A stretch of DNA of 17,172 nucleotides, taken from Bacillota bacterium (GTDB lineage Bacteria > Bacillota > Sulfobacillia > JAJZYS01 > JAJYTV01). The position numbers and the translations under genes are program-made. The stretch is from positions 1-17,172 of the forward strand of contig JAJZIE010000020.1 of assembly GCA_021810725.1 (NCBI GenBank), in the 5' to 3' direction. Of this stretch, positions 7,944 to 16,066 are shown in pieces (within the stretch, counting starts at the first letter, position 1; every line of letters starts with the position of its first letter). The notes beneath the pieces were generated by a model. The model made no database searches. It was not told the DNA's origin and worked only from the letters and a program-made list of their open reading frames with translations.

Positions 7944-10217
7944 ATGACTGACGCGACGCGAGCGGTTGAGCGCACGCAGGTGACCGTCTGCTCGCCCAAC
8001 TGCTACGACCAGAACTGCCCCCTCGCCGTCACGGTGCGCGACGGCAAGATCACGGGCATCGCGAAGGTGTCCTTTCCCGACCGGCCCTACGTCGAGCGAA
8101 TCTGCCTCAAGGGTCTCGCGCGCCGCGACTGGGTCTACGCCCCCGACCGGCTGCGCGAACCCCTGCGCCGCACCGGTCCGCGCGGCAGCGGCGAGTTCGA
8201 GCCGATCTCCTGGAGCGAGGCCCTGGACGCGGTGGCGGGCGCGATGCGAGACGGCATCGAGCGGCACGGACCGCGCTCCCTGGGGCTGCTCGGTTCCTTC
8301 GGCGCCGGCAATGCCCTGAGTCCCTGGCGCCGGCTCGCCTCGGCCCTGGGCGCCACCGTCATCCTGGGCGGCATCGACCAGGGCATCCCCTGGGCGGACC
8401 GCGCCATGCTCGGCGGCGCATCGGACCCGCCCTACGAGGGAGGCGAGGCGACGCGGCTGATCATCCTCTGGGGCAACAACATGGTCGAGACGGCGCCGGG
8501 CATGAGCCACTTCCTCTTTGAGGCGCGGGAGCGGGGCGCGAGGATCGTCGCGATCGACCCGCGCTTCTCGCCCACCGCGGCGCACGCCGACCTCTACATC
8601 CCGATCGAGCCGGGCAGCGACGCCGCGCTCGCCCTCTCGATGGCGCATGTCATCCTGCGGGAAGGCCTCGAGGACCGCGGCTACCTTGCGCGACACAGCG
8701 CCGCGCCCCTCCTGGTGCGCGAGGACGACGGGCGCTACCTGCGCCTGCCGGGAGACGCCGGCGAGACGTTCGCCGTCTTCGACCTGCGTTCGGGGCGCGT
8801 CGTCCCACCCGAGGAGGCGAGCGAGCCCGCGCTCGAGGGAACCTTCCCCTTCCAGGGCGTCGTCGTGCGCCCATCGCTCGAACTCCTGCGCCAGCGCGTC
8901 CAAGGCTTCGCCCCGTCCGCCGCGTCCGAGATCACGCGGGTGCCGGCCGAGACGATCGAACGCCTCGCCAGGGCCTACGCCACCGAGAAGCCAGCCGTCA
9001 TCCGGCCCGGCTACGGCGTCGAGCGCTGGACGAACGGCGATCAGAGCGCGATGGCGATCTACACCCTGCCGATCCTCACCGGCAGCGTCGGCGTGCCGGG
9101 CGGCGGCGTCGGGCGTTCGACGTCTTCGTGGCCGGTGGAGCTGGGAGCGTGGCCGCCGCCGCCAGGGGAGGACCTGCGGGACGTCGGCTACCTGGGCCCG
9201 ATGCGGGCGCTGGATGAGGATTCCCCGGTGCGGACCTGGCTCGTGCTGGGCAACCCCCTGCAGCAGTGGTTCCCCGACTTCGGCCACACCGAGCGGGTGC
9301 TCTCCGATCCGGCTCGCACCGACTTCGTCGCCTGCGTCGACCTCTTCATGACGACGAGCGCGCGCTACGCCGACATCGTCCTGCCGGCTTGCAGCTTCTT
9401 CGAGAAGGACGACCTCCTCACGCTGCCCTTTTCCTACATCGGCCTGCAGCAGAAGCTGATCGAACCGCTCTACTCCTCGCGCAGCGACTTCGAGATCTAC
9501 CGGGCGATCGCCGAGGGCCTCGGTGTCGGACAGTGGTTCGAGGAGAGCCCCGAGACGGTGATGGAGCGGATGCTCGCGGGCGGCGACGAGCGGGTGCGCC
9601 GCGTCAGCCTCGCGCGCCTGCGGCGGGAGGGCGTGGTGCGCCTCGAGGTGCCGGACGAGCCTCCCGTGCCGCACCAGGACGGCGTCTACAAGACGCCAAC
9701 CGGTCGCGCCCAGTTCTACCTCGAGGAACTCGCCCCCTACGGCTGCGCCGTCGCCGACTACCTGCCGCCGGAACTCCCGACATCGCAGGAGTTCCCGCTG
9801 CGGCTGCAGAGCGCGCACACGCGCTTTCGCACCCACTCGACCTACGCGAACGTGCCGTCGCTGCTCGCGATCGACCCCTGGCCGCTCGTCGAGCTGAGCC
9901 CCGGGGACGCCCAGGCGCGGGGCATCGCGGACGGGGACTGGGCGCTCGTGCGCAGCGCCGCGGGCGAGGCGGTGCTGCGGGCCAAGGTGACGCCGGGCCA
10001 GCGCCAAGGCAGCGTCAGGATCGCGAACGGCTGGTGGAACGCCCAGTTCCGCCGGGGCAGCCTGCAGCACCTGACGGCGCGCCACCGCTCCCCTCGCCAG
10101 GAGGCCATCTACCAGGACGAGGGCCGGCCGATGGGCTGGGTCTTCGGCACCACGGCGCCGTTCTACGAGCAGGCGTGCGAAGTGCGACGCCTGGAGGAGG
10201 GCGAGATCGATGGCTGA
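7944..10217 (+). CDS. DmsA-like molybdopterin (bis-MGD) oxidoreductase catalytic subunit
   Basis: This is a member of the DMSO reductase family, 757 residues. An N-terminal [4Fe-4S] motif has Cys16, Cys20, Cys25 and Cys54 (VCSPNCYDQNCPL ... ICLKG), followed by PDRLREPLRR. Central cofactor-binding segments include LIILWGNNMVETAP, AIDPRFSPTAAHAD and GYGVERWTNGDQ. Later come LVLGNPLQQWFPD, DIVLPACSFFEKDD and the C-terminal dinucleotide-binding domain with TPTGRAQFYLEEL and HTRFRTHSTYANV. Aligned without gaps to the S147 region of Rhodobacter DMSO reductase from memory, the metal-ligand place holds Asp145 (GGIDQG). No twin-arginine signal is seen, so it is probably cytosolic. ATG 7944 follows GGGAGG by about 9 nt. 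An in-frame GTG at 7866, 5 nt after AGGAGG, would add 26 Gly/Pro-rich residues. It overlaps the iron-sulfur subunit gene by 8 nt. The substrate cannot be read from sequence. Confidence 0.9.
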   Translation: MTDATRAVERTQVTVCSPNCYDQNCPLAVTVRDGKITGIAKVSFPDRPYVERICLKGLARRDWVYAPDRLREPLRRTGPRGSGEFEPISWSEALDAVAGAMRDGIERHGPRSLGLLGSFGAGNALSPWRRLASALGATVILGGIDQGIPWADRAMLGGASDPPYEGGEATRLIILWGNNMVETAPGMSHFLFEARERGARIVAIDPRFSPTAAHADLYIPIEPGSDAALALSMAHVILREGLEDRGYLARHSAAPLLVREDDGRYLRLPGDAGETFAVFDLRSGRVVPPEEASEPALEGTFPFQGVVVRPSLELLRQRVQGFAPSAASEITRVPAETIERLARAYATEKPAVIRPGYGVERWTNGDQSAMAIYTLPILTGSVGVPGGGVGRSTSSWPVELGAWPPPPGEDLRDVGYLGPMRALDEDSPVRTWLVLGNPLQQWFPDFGHTERVLSDPARTDFVACVDLFMTTSARYADIVLPACSFFEKDDLLTLPFSYIGLQQKLIEPLYSSRSDFEIYRAIAEGLGVGQWFEESPETVMERMLAGGDERVRRVSLARLRREGVVRLEVPDEPPVPHQDGVYKTPTGRAQFYLEELAPYGCAVADYLPPELPTSQEFPLRLQSAHTRFRTHSTYANVPSLLAIDPWPLVELSPGDAQARGIADGDWALVRSAAGEAVLRAKVTPGQRQGSVRIANGWWNAQFRRGSLQHLTARHRSPRQEAIYQDEGRPMGWVFGTTAPFYEQACEVRRLEEGEIDG

Positions 10218-10827
10218 AGCCGAGCGGGCGCCAAGCTACGCCATGGTGATCGACCTCGACCGCTGCACAGGCTGCTGGGCCTGCACCGTCGCCTGCCGCG
10301 AGGCCAACGGCGTCGCCCCGGGCTTCGCCTGGAACGTGGTCATGACGGGCGAGGGCGAGGCGCAGGACGTCCCGAGCGGCCGCTATCCCGACCTCGACCT
10401 CACCTACTTTCCGGTCTCCTGCCAGCACTGCGAGAACGCGCCCTGCATCGAGGTCTGTCCGACCGGCGCGACCTACCGTCGCCCGGACGGCATCGTCGCG
10501 ATGGACTACGCCCTCTGCAACGGCTGCCGCGCCTGCCTCGCGGCCTGTCCCTACGGGGCCAGGAGCTACGTTCCGCCCGGCGAGGGGGCCCGCGGCGGGG
10601 GCGTCGTGGAGAAGTGCGACTTTTGCGCCGGGCGCGTCGACCGGGGGCTTTCGCCCGCCTGCGTCGACGCCTGCGCGCAAGGCGCCAGGGTATTCGGCGA
10701 CCGTGGGGATCCCGGGAGCGGCGTCGCCGCGCTCCTCGCCGGGCGCCCCGCCATGCGCCTCTTCGAGGAACTCGGTACCTCCCCGCGCGTGCACTACCTG
10801 ACAAAGCTCCCGCGTCGCCCGCTCTGA
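10210..10827 (+). CDS. DmsB-like four [4Fe-4S] ferredoxin subunit of the oxidoreductase
   Basis: This is the electron-transfer subunit of a DMSO-reductase-type complex, 205 residues. It has sixteen cysteines in four groups: Cys19/22/25/29 (CTGCWACTVAC), Cys71/74/79/83 (CQHCENAPCIEVCP), Cys103/106/109/113 (CNGCRACLAACPYG) and Cys136/139/151/155 (CDFCAGRVDRGLSPACVDAC). This pattern is that of DmsB/PsrB/NrfC-type proteins, which pass electrons from a membrane quinol oxidase subunit or another donor to the catalytic subunit. No signal peptide or membrane helix is present. The ATG overlaps the catalytic-subunit stop region by 8 nt and follows GGAGGAGGG (10193-10201) by 8 nt, so the two are translated together. 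No DmsC- or NrfD-like membrane subunit follows; the next gene is dnaG, 70 nt on. The electron donor is therefore unknown. Confidence 0.93.
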   Translation: MAEAERAPSYAMVIDLDRCTGCWACTVACREANGVAPGFAWNVVMTGEGEAQDVPSGRYPDLDLTYFPVSCQHCENAPCIEVCPTGATYRRPDGIVAMDYALCNGCRACLAACPYGARSYVPPGEGARGGGVVEKCDFCAGRVDRGLSPACVDACAQGARVFGDRGDPGSGVAALLAGRPAMRLFEELGTSPRVHYLTKLPRRPL

Positions 10828-10883
10828 CGGGCCCTGGCCGCAGGATTCGCCACCGCCGCGCCGAAAGCTAGGAACCTTAGGCG

Positions 10884-10900
10884 AGGAGGTGGCCTTCTTG
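10884..10900 (+). promoter_or_regulatory. Ribosome binding site that selects a TTG start for dnaG
   Basis: AGGAGG lies at 10884-10889 and overlaps an in-frame GTG (10889-10891), which cannot use it. The in-frame TTG at 10898-10900 follows with an 8-nt spacer and precedes the conserved DnaG N-terminus. Confidence 0.6.
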
Positions 10901-12651
10901 CCCTTCCGTGCGGAGGGGCTCGACGAACTCAGGCGCAAGGCCGACATCGTGGCCGTCGTCAGCCAGACGGTGGCGTTGCGGCGTCAGGGCCAGCGGCTCG
11001 TCGGTCTCTGCCCGTTCCACCAGGAAAAGAGCCCGTCCTTCTCCGTCTCGGCGGAGCGGGGCCTTTTTTACTGCTTCGGCTGCCACGCCGGCGGCGATGT
11101 CATCGACTACGTGATGAAGCGCGACGGCTTCTCGTTCCCGGACGCCGCCGCGTACCTCGCGGCGGAGTTCCATGTCGAGCTGGCGGAGGAGGAGGCGACC
11201 CCCGAGGCGGCCCAGCGCCAGGAGCGCCGGCAGGTTCTCCTGCGCCTGCTCGAGGCTGCCCAGGAGCGCTTCAGCCATCACCTGCGGGGGCCGCAGGGGG
11301 AGGCCGCCCGCCGCTACCTCGCGGGACGGGGCCTGAGCGGCGAGGACCTTTCCCGCTTCGATCTCGGCTACGCCGTGGGCGGAGACGACGTCTGCCGCGC
11401 GCTCAAGGCGTCGCCGGAGCTCCTGCTGGAGGCGGGGCTCGGCGCGCGCAGCCAGGGCGGGCGCCTCTACGACCGCTTCCGCGAGCGGGTCACGTTCGCG
11501 ATCCGCGACCGCGCCGGCCACATCGTCGGTTTCGGCGGCAGGCTTCTCGGCGACGGACAGCCGAAATACCTCAACTCCGCCGAGACGCCGCTCTTCCACA
11601 AGGGGAGCCTCCTGTACGGCTGGTCCTGGGCCATGCGCAAGATGCGCGAGGAGCAGGCGGTGACGCTCGTTGAGGGGTACATGGACGCGATCGCCCTGCA
11701 CCGCGGCGGCTACGTTGCGACGGTGGCGACGCTCGGCACCGCGCTGACGGAGGATCACGCCCGGCAGCTGGGGCGCGCGGTGAAGCGCGCCTACCTCGCG
11801 TTCGACAGCGACGCGGCCGGTCAGGCGGCGGTCCGGCGCAGCGCGGAGCCCCTGCTGCAGCAGGGCATCGAGGTGCTGGTGGCGATGCCGCAGGGCGGCA
11901 AGGATCCGGACGAGATCCTGAAGGCGCCCGGGGGAGTCGAGGCCTGGCGGGCGACGCTGGAGCAGGCGGCCTCCGTGACCGACTGGCTCTACGCCGTGGC
12001 GGCGCGCCGCCACGACGCGTCGACGCCCGACGGCAAGGCGGCCGTGGCGCAGGAGGTCTTCACCGCGATCCGGGCGATCCAGAGCCCGCTTGTGCGCGAC
12101 GAGGAACTGAGGCGCCTCGCCCAGCGGCTCGAGGTGCGGGAGGAAGCCCTGCGCCTCGAATACCAGCGCGGCACACCCGGCGGCGACAGAACGCATACCC
12201 TGGCGAGACCTAGGAATAGTACTAGGAACACTGCGGAAACGCCGAAGATCGCCGAATGGCTGCCGATCGAACGCCAACTGCTGGCCCTGGCGTCCCAGTA
12301 TCCGGCTCGGGCCGCCGGGATCCGCGCCGCCTGCCGTCCGCTCCACGACCAGACGCTCGACGCGGCGCTGGAGCTCGCGGCCGCAGGCCGCGACGTGTCG
12401 GCGGCGGAGGACGAGGCGGTGCGCTCGGCCTGGGCGGAGGCGTCGCTCGCCGTGGACCTGGCGGAGTCCGAGGTGGAGAAGACCATCGCCAGATGGGCGC
12501 AAGCAGGTATTAGGCTTCGCCTGAACGAAGTCAATCGACGCATCAGGGAGCTCCTTGAGGCGGGCCAAGCGGTCGATCCGTCGCTGCTAGTCCAGGCCCA
12601 TGAGCTAAGCCGCGAACTTGGTGCTTCGGCCAAAGGGGGTGAGCAGCGGCC

Positions 12652-12655
<4 letters not shown>
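10898..12655 (+). CDS. dnaG: DNA primase
   Basis: The primase makes RNA primers at the replication fork and interacts with the DnaB/DnaC helicase. The TTG start gives 585 residues, a usual length. The N-terminal CHC2 zinc finger has Cys38, His41, Cys59 and Cys62 (CPFHQEKSPSF ... FYCFGCHAGGD). The core follows with VGFGGRLLGDGQPKYLNS. The Toprim catalytic site has Glu259 in LVEGYMDAIAL and Asp303/Asp305 in AFDSDAAG. A polar linker at about residues 427-450 leads to a C-terminal helical domain of the helicase-binding type. The linker uses AGA, AGG, AGT, ACT and AAT codons unlike the rest of the gene, and contains a 12-bp tandem duplication. GTG at 10889 is an alternative start three codons upstream, but it overlaps the ribosome site. 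The stop overlaps the sigA start (ATGA). Confidence 0.97.
12209..12232 (+). repeat. 12-bp tandem duplication with nested palindromes in the dnaG linker
   Basis: CCTAGGAATAGT (12209-12220) is followed directly by ACTAGGAACACT (12221-12232), 9 of 12 bases identical and in frame, giving PRNS-TRNT. TAGTACTA (12217-12224) is a perfect palindrome, and CCTAG/CTAGG arms flank it. A further CTAGGAAC lies at 10868-10875, just upstream of dnaG. Confidence 0.6.
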
Positions 12656-13728
<1,073 letters not shown>

Positions 13729-13745
13729 CCGCCTGCGTGACCATA

Positions 13746-13788
13746 GCGAAAAAGAGCCGAACCGGCGCGGTGCCGGTTCGGCTTTCGC
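13746..13788. terminator. Bidirectional terminator between sigA and the convergent ydeI-like gene
   Basis: A perfect 12-bp stem (13755-13766 with 13772-13783) encloses the 5-nt loop GCGGT. An outer GCGAA/TTCGC pair (13746-13750, 13784-13788) can extend it. On the minus strand the stem is followed by a run of five T, a good intrinsic terminator. On the plus strand only TTT follows, so termination is weaker. Confidence 0.85.
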
Positions 13789-13831
13789 ATGGCTGGCCAG
13801 GACGGGCGATGCGCGGATCGCGGCAAAGGGA

Positions 13832-14431
13832 TCACGCGGGATCGTTCAGGCCCCTTCCCGCGAAGATCGGACCCTGGCACTTCTCGATCCGCGCCTGCCG
13901 CGTCTTCGCCTGCTTGGGCGCGGAGAAATAGAGGATATACCCCCGCTGCCGCCCCGGCGTCAGCGCCTCGAAGGCCGCCTTGAACGCGGGGTCCTTCTCG
14001 AACATCCCTTGGAGTTCATCGGGGATGAGGTATTCGGAGGTGTCCTTGAGGGGTACCTCGAGACCCGCCCGCTCGACTTCGATCGCCTCACGGACGTACG
14101 CCTCGACGACCGGCTCGATCGCGACGATCTCCTGGAGGCTGCGAAACCGGATCTGGCGCGCCGCCTGGACGTTCTCGGTCTGCTGGACGAGCACCCCGCG
14201 GATGTCCGAGAGCAGGACGCCCTTGGGGAACAAAAGCGCGCAGTACTCCTTGAAGCCGTGGATCAGGACGACGTTGCGCCCGTCGACCGTGTAACAGGGG
14301 TGCATCCATTTGAAGTCCTCGGCGAGATCGCAGCCGAGGACGATCTCCCGCAGCGCCGCGTACTCCTCGCGCCACTGCTTCGCCTTGCGGATGAACTCGT
14401 CCACCTTCGGGTTCCTGGCGCTCCCAGGCAT
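13832..14431 (-). CDS. ydeI: YdeI/OmdA-family protein (DUF1801-containing), function uncertain
   Basis: The product (199 residues from 14431) closely resembles B. subtilis YdeI as I recall it: NPKVDEFIRKAKQWREEY, DFKWMHPCYTVDGRNVVLIHGFKEYCALLFPKG, VQQTENVQAARQIRF, EAIEVERAGLEV and the C-terminal EALTPGRQRGYILYFSAPKQAKTR. The N-terminal part is a DUF1801-type domain and the C-terminal helices are the OmdA type. It is a soluble cytoplasmic protein. The molecular function is not established; a link to stress or antimicrobial-peptide response has been suggested for homologues. Start choice: ATG at 14431 follows AGAGG by about 8 nt, while an ATG at 14455 would add MENERGAP with a weaker site. The gene is convergent with sigA and divergent from the methyltransferase gene. 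Confidence 0.92.
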   Translation of the reverse strand: MPGSARNPKVDEFIRKAKQWREEYAALREIVLGCDLAEDFKWMHPCYTVDGRNVVLIHGFKEYCALLFPKGVLLSDIRGVLVQQTENVQAARQIRFRSLQEIVAIEPVVEAYVREAIEVERAGLEVPLKDTSEYLIPDELQGMFEKDPAFKAAFEALTPGRQRGYILYFSAPKQAKTRQARIEKCQGPIFAGRGLNDPA

Positions 14432-14467
14432 CGGCGCACCTCTTTCGTTCTCCATTCCCCGGCCGGC

Positions 14468-14488
14468 ACAGGTGCCTGTATCTTAGCA
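14468..14488 (-). promoter_or_regulatory. Candidate extended -10 and overlapping palindrome upstream of ydeI
   Basis: On the minus strand TGCTAAGAT (plus 14480-14488) fits an extended -10 (TG-n-TAAGAT). The near-palindrome ACAGG-TG-CCTGT (14468-14479) lies directly downstream, over the expected transcription start, where a repressor could bind. No clear -35 is seen. Confidence 0.3.
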
Positions 14489-14586
14489 CGACACGATCCC
14501 AGCGCCAGCACCGGCGCCTGTGGACAATCCGGGCGGGGTGGGTCCGGCGGACGAGCCGCGGCATAGGGTGAGGAGGCGGGACGTCG

Positions 14587-15396
14587 GTGATGGGGGTGCG
14601 CCGGGTGGACGATCAGGCGGCGGGCATGTTCGCCGGCGGGCACGAGGACCTGCCGCTTCAGATCGAAGTGGCCGCCGACCGCCTTTTGGACGTCCGCCCG
14701 GGGCATCGGGCGCTGGATGTCGGCTGCGGCACAGGACGCGCGGCGATCCGGCTCGCGCTCGCGGTGGGCGAGGGCGGATCGGTGGTGGGGATCGACCATG
14801 ACGCGGCCATGCTGCGACGCGCCGGGGAACTCGCGGGCGAAGCGGGCGTCGCCGGCCGGATCCGGCTCCTGCTAGGGGACGCTGAGGCCTTGCCGTTCCC
14901 GGACGGCGCGTTCGACAGGGTGCGCTGCGCGCGGGTGCTTCAGCACGTGGCGGAACCGGCGGCGGTGGCGCGGGAGATGTTCCGCGTGCTGCGGCCCGGC
15001 GGCCGGATGATGCTGATGGAGAGCGACCACTCGGGCCTCTCCGTGGATACCGGCTGCGCGGAGATCGAGTGGCGGATACGCCGCGGCCGCGTCGCCCTCT
15101 GGCCGCATGGCACCGCGGGCCGGCAGATCTATGGCGTCTGCCGCGCTCTCGGCCTGCGCGACCTCACGCTCCTGCCAGGCGCGGTGCCCGTCACCTCGCT
15201 GGCCTCGTTCGAGCGCGCGACGGATTGGACGCGATCCCTGCGCCGCCTTGTCGAAACCGGCAGGCTGTCGGCGCAGGAGGAGGAGACCATCGACTCGGAC
15301 CTGCGCGCGAGAGACGAGCGCGGCAACTTCTTCGCCTATGGCGTGTGCATCGCGGTCGTCGGGCGCAAGCCCCTCGCGGGCGAAACCTTACTTTAG
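14587..15396 (+). CDS. Class I SAM-dependent methyltransferase
   Basis: The 269-residue soluble protein has the Methyltransf_11-type fold. Motif I is LDVGCGTGR (43-51), and an acidic residue ends strand 2 (GID, Asp70). GDAEALPFPDGAFDRV (97-112), VLQHVAEP and FRVLRPGGRMMLME (132-145) complete the core. The C-terminal half is a helical cap without features I recognise, so the substrate is unknown. This architecture is shared by UbiE/MenG-like and many small-molecule methyltransferases; the sequence is not close enough to MenG to name it. GTG at 14587 is 10 nt after AGGAGG (14571-14576), and ATG at 14590 directly follows, so either may be used. It is divergent from ydeI, and a hairpin follows the TAG stop immediately. 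Confidence 0.88.
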   Translation: MMGVRRVDDQAAGMFAGGHEDLPLQIEVAADRLLDVRPGHRALDVGCGTGRAAIRLALAVGEGGSVVGIDHDAAMLRRAGELAGEAGVAGRIRLLLGDAEALPFPDGAFDRVRCARVLQHVAEPAAVAREMFRVLRPGGRMMLMESDHSGLSVDTGCAEIEWRIRRGRVALWPHGTAGRQIYGVCRALGLRDLTLLPGAVPVTSLASFERATDWTRSLRRLVETGRLSAQEEETIDSDLRARDERGNFFAYGVCIAVVGRKPLAGETLL

Positions 15397-15424
15397 CGCC
15401 GGCCGAGGGCGTCCCCGGCCGGCG
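15397..15424. terminator. GC-rich hairpin after the methyltransferase gene
   Basis: CGCCGGCC (15397-15404) pairs perfectly with GGCCGGCG (15417-15424), and inner GGG/CCC pairs continue the stem around CGT. There is no T run on either side, so this is only a possible terminator for the methyltransferase gene and the converging remnant. Confidence 0.4.
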
Positions 15425-15476
15425 GCGCATGCGTCGTGGTCGGGGCCGTCCAGGCGGCCCAGGAGCGACGCCCGCT

Positions 15477-15888
15477 TCAGCGCGCCAGGTAGAGCGTCTG
15501 GGACGGGAAGGCGAACGCGATGCCCTGCTCCAGGAAACGGCGCGACGGGCCGAACTCCTTGAAGTGGGCGCGGTCGAAGCGCACGTTCTCGTGCGCCTCG
15601 ACCACTTCCCTGAGGATCGTCGGCACCGCCTCGACCTTGCCGGGCGGCGTGTCGTAGGTGATGCCGAGCTGGAACACGATCCGGCGCTCCTGCATGTGCC
15701 GGTAGTTGTGGATGCGCCCCTGCACGAGGTCCTGGTTCGAGAACACGAGTTCCGGCGGTCCGGGCACGGAGTTGCGTCGCGGCGATACGCCTTGCGATGT
15801 GCAGCGCCGCCAGGATGACGACAAAGATGGCGGCCGCGGTGGGCCAGGCCAGTGGACGGTTGCCAAGAATCGCGTAATGCAGCGGGGT
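15477..15888 (-). pseudogene. Decayed MscS-type small-conductance mechanosensitive channel gene
   Basis: Two pieces of one MscS-family protein are visible in different frames on the minus strand. The first (from 15888, after an in-frame TGA at 15889-15891) reads TPLHYAILGNRPLAW, then a hydrophobic helix AAAIFVVILAALHIARRI, the typical N-terminal membrane segment of this family. The second (from about 15765 down) reads ELVFSNQDLVQGRIHNYRHM, then FQLGITYDTPPGKVEAVP and RFDRAHFKEFGPS, from the cytoplasmic beta domain. Everything between, including the pore helix, is gone. A second deletion of roughly 30-40 residues joins FKEFGPS directly to RRFLEQGIAFAFPSQTLYL, the C-terminal end. Intact relatives have an STLNFEVVYYV-type strand and a helix there. 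There is no start codon, and the frame shifts at the first junction. A 129-codon open frame (15477-15866) exists but cannot make a channel. Confidence 0.8.
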
Positions 15889-15990
15889 TCAGCTCCGATC
15901 GTCGATTTTCGGGATCCGCGGCGAGGACTTCACATCGCCGCCGGTGGCGAAATGCGCCGCCGAATGCGACTTCGTGACGGCGAGTTCAAG

Positions 15991-16018
15991 TTGACGTCCG
16001 CCGACTCTAATATAAAAT
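15991..16018 (+). promoter_or_regulatory. Sigma-A type promoter of the OpuCA-like gene
   Basis: TTGACG (15991-15996, 5 of 6 to consensus) and TAAAAT (16013-16018, 5 of 6) are 16 nt apart. They lie in an unusually AT-rich patch (about 16005-16025) of this GC-rich window. Transcription would start near 16025, about 40 nt before the TTG start codon. Confidence 0.7.
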
Positions 16019-16066
16019 AAAGTTGTTGGTGTGCCACTGGCATGTCCACAGAGAGGGGTATCATCC

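Noticed and set aside
7637..7951. A 104-codon open frame directly after dgt
   Set aside because: It runs through the long hairpins, has a Gly/Pro/Arg-rich composition and lacks a ribosome site, so it looks non-coding.
15706..16020. A 104-codon plus-strand frame over the mscS remnant and the opuCA promoter
   Set aside because: It crosses a recognisable antisense remnant and a promoter, and resembles no protein.
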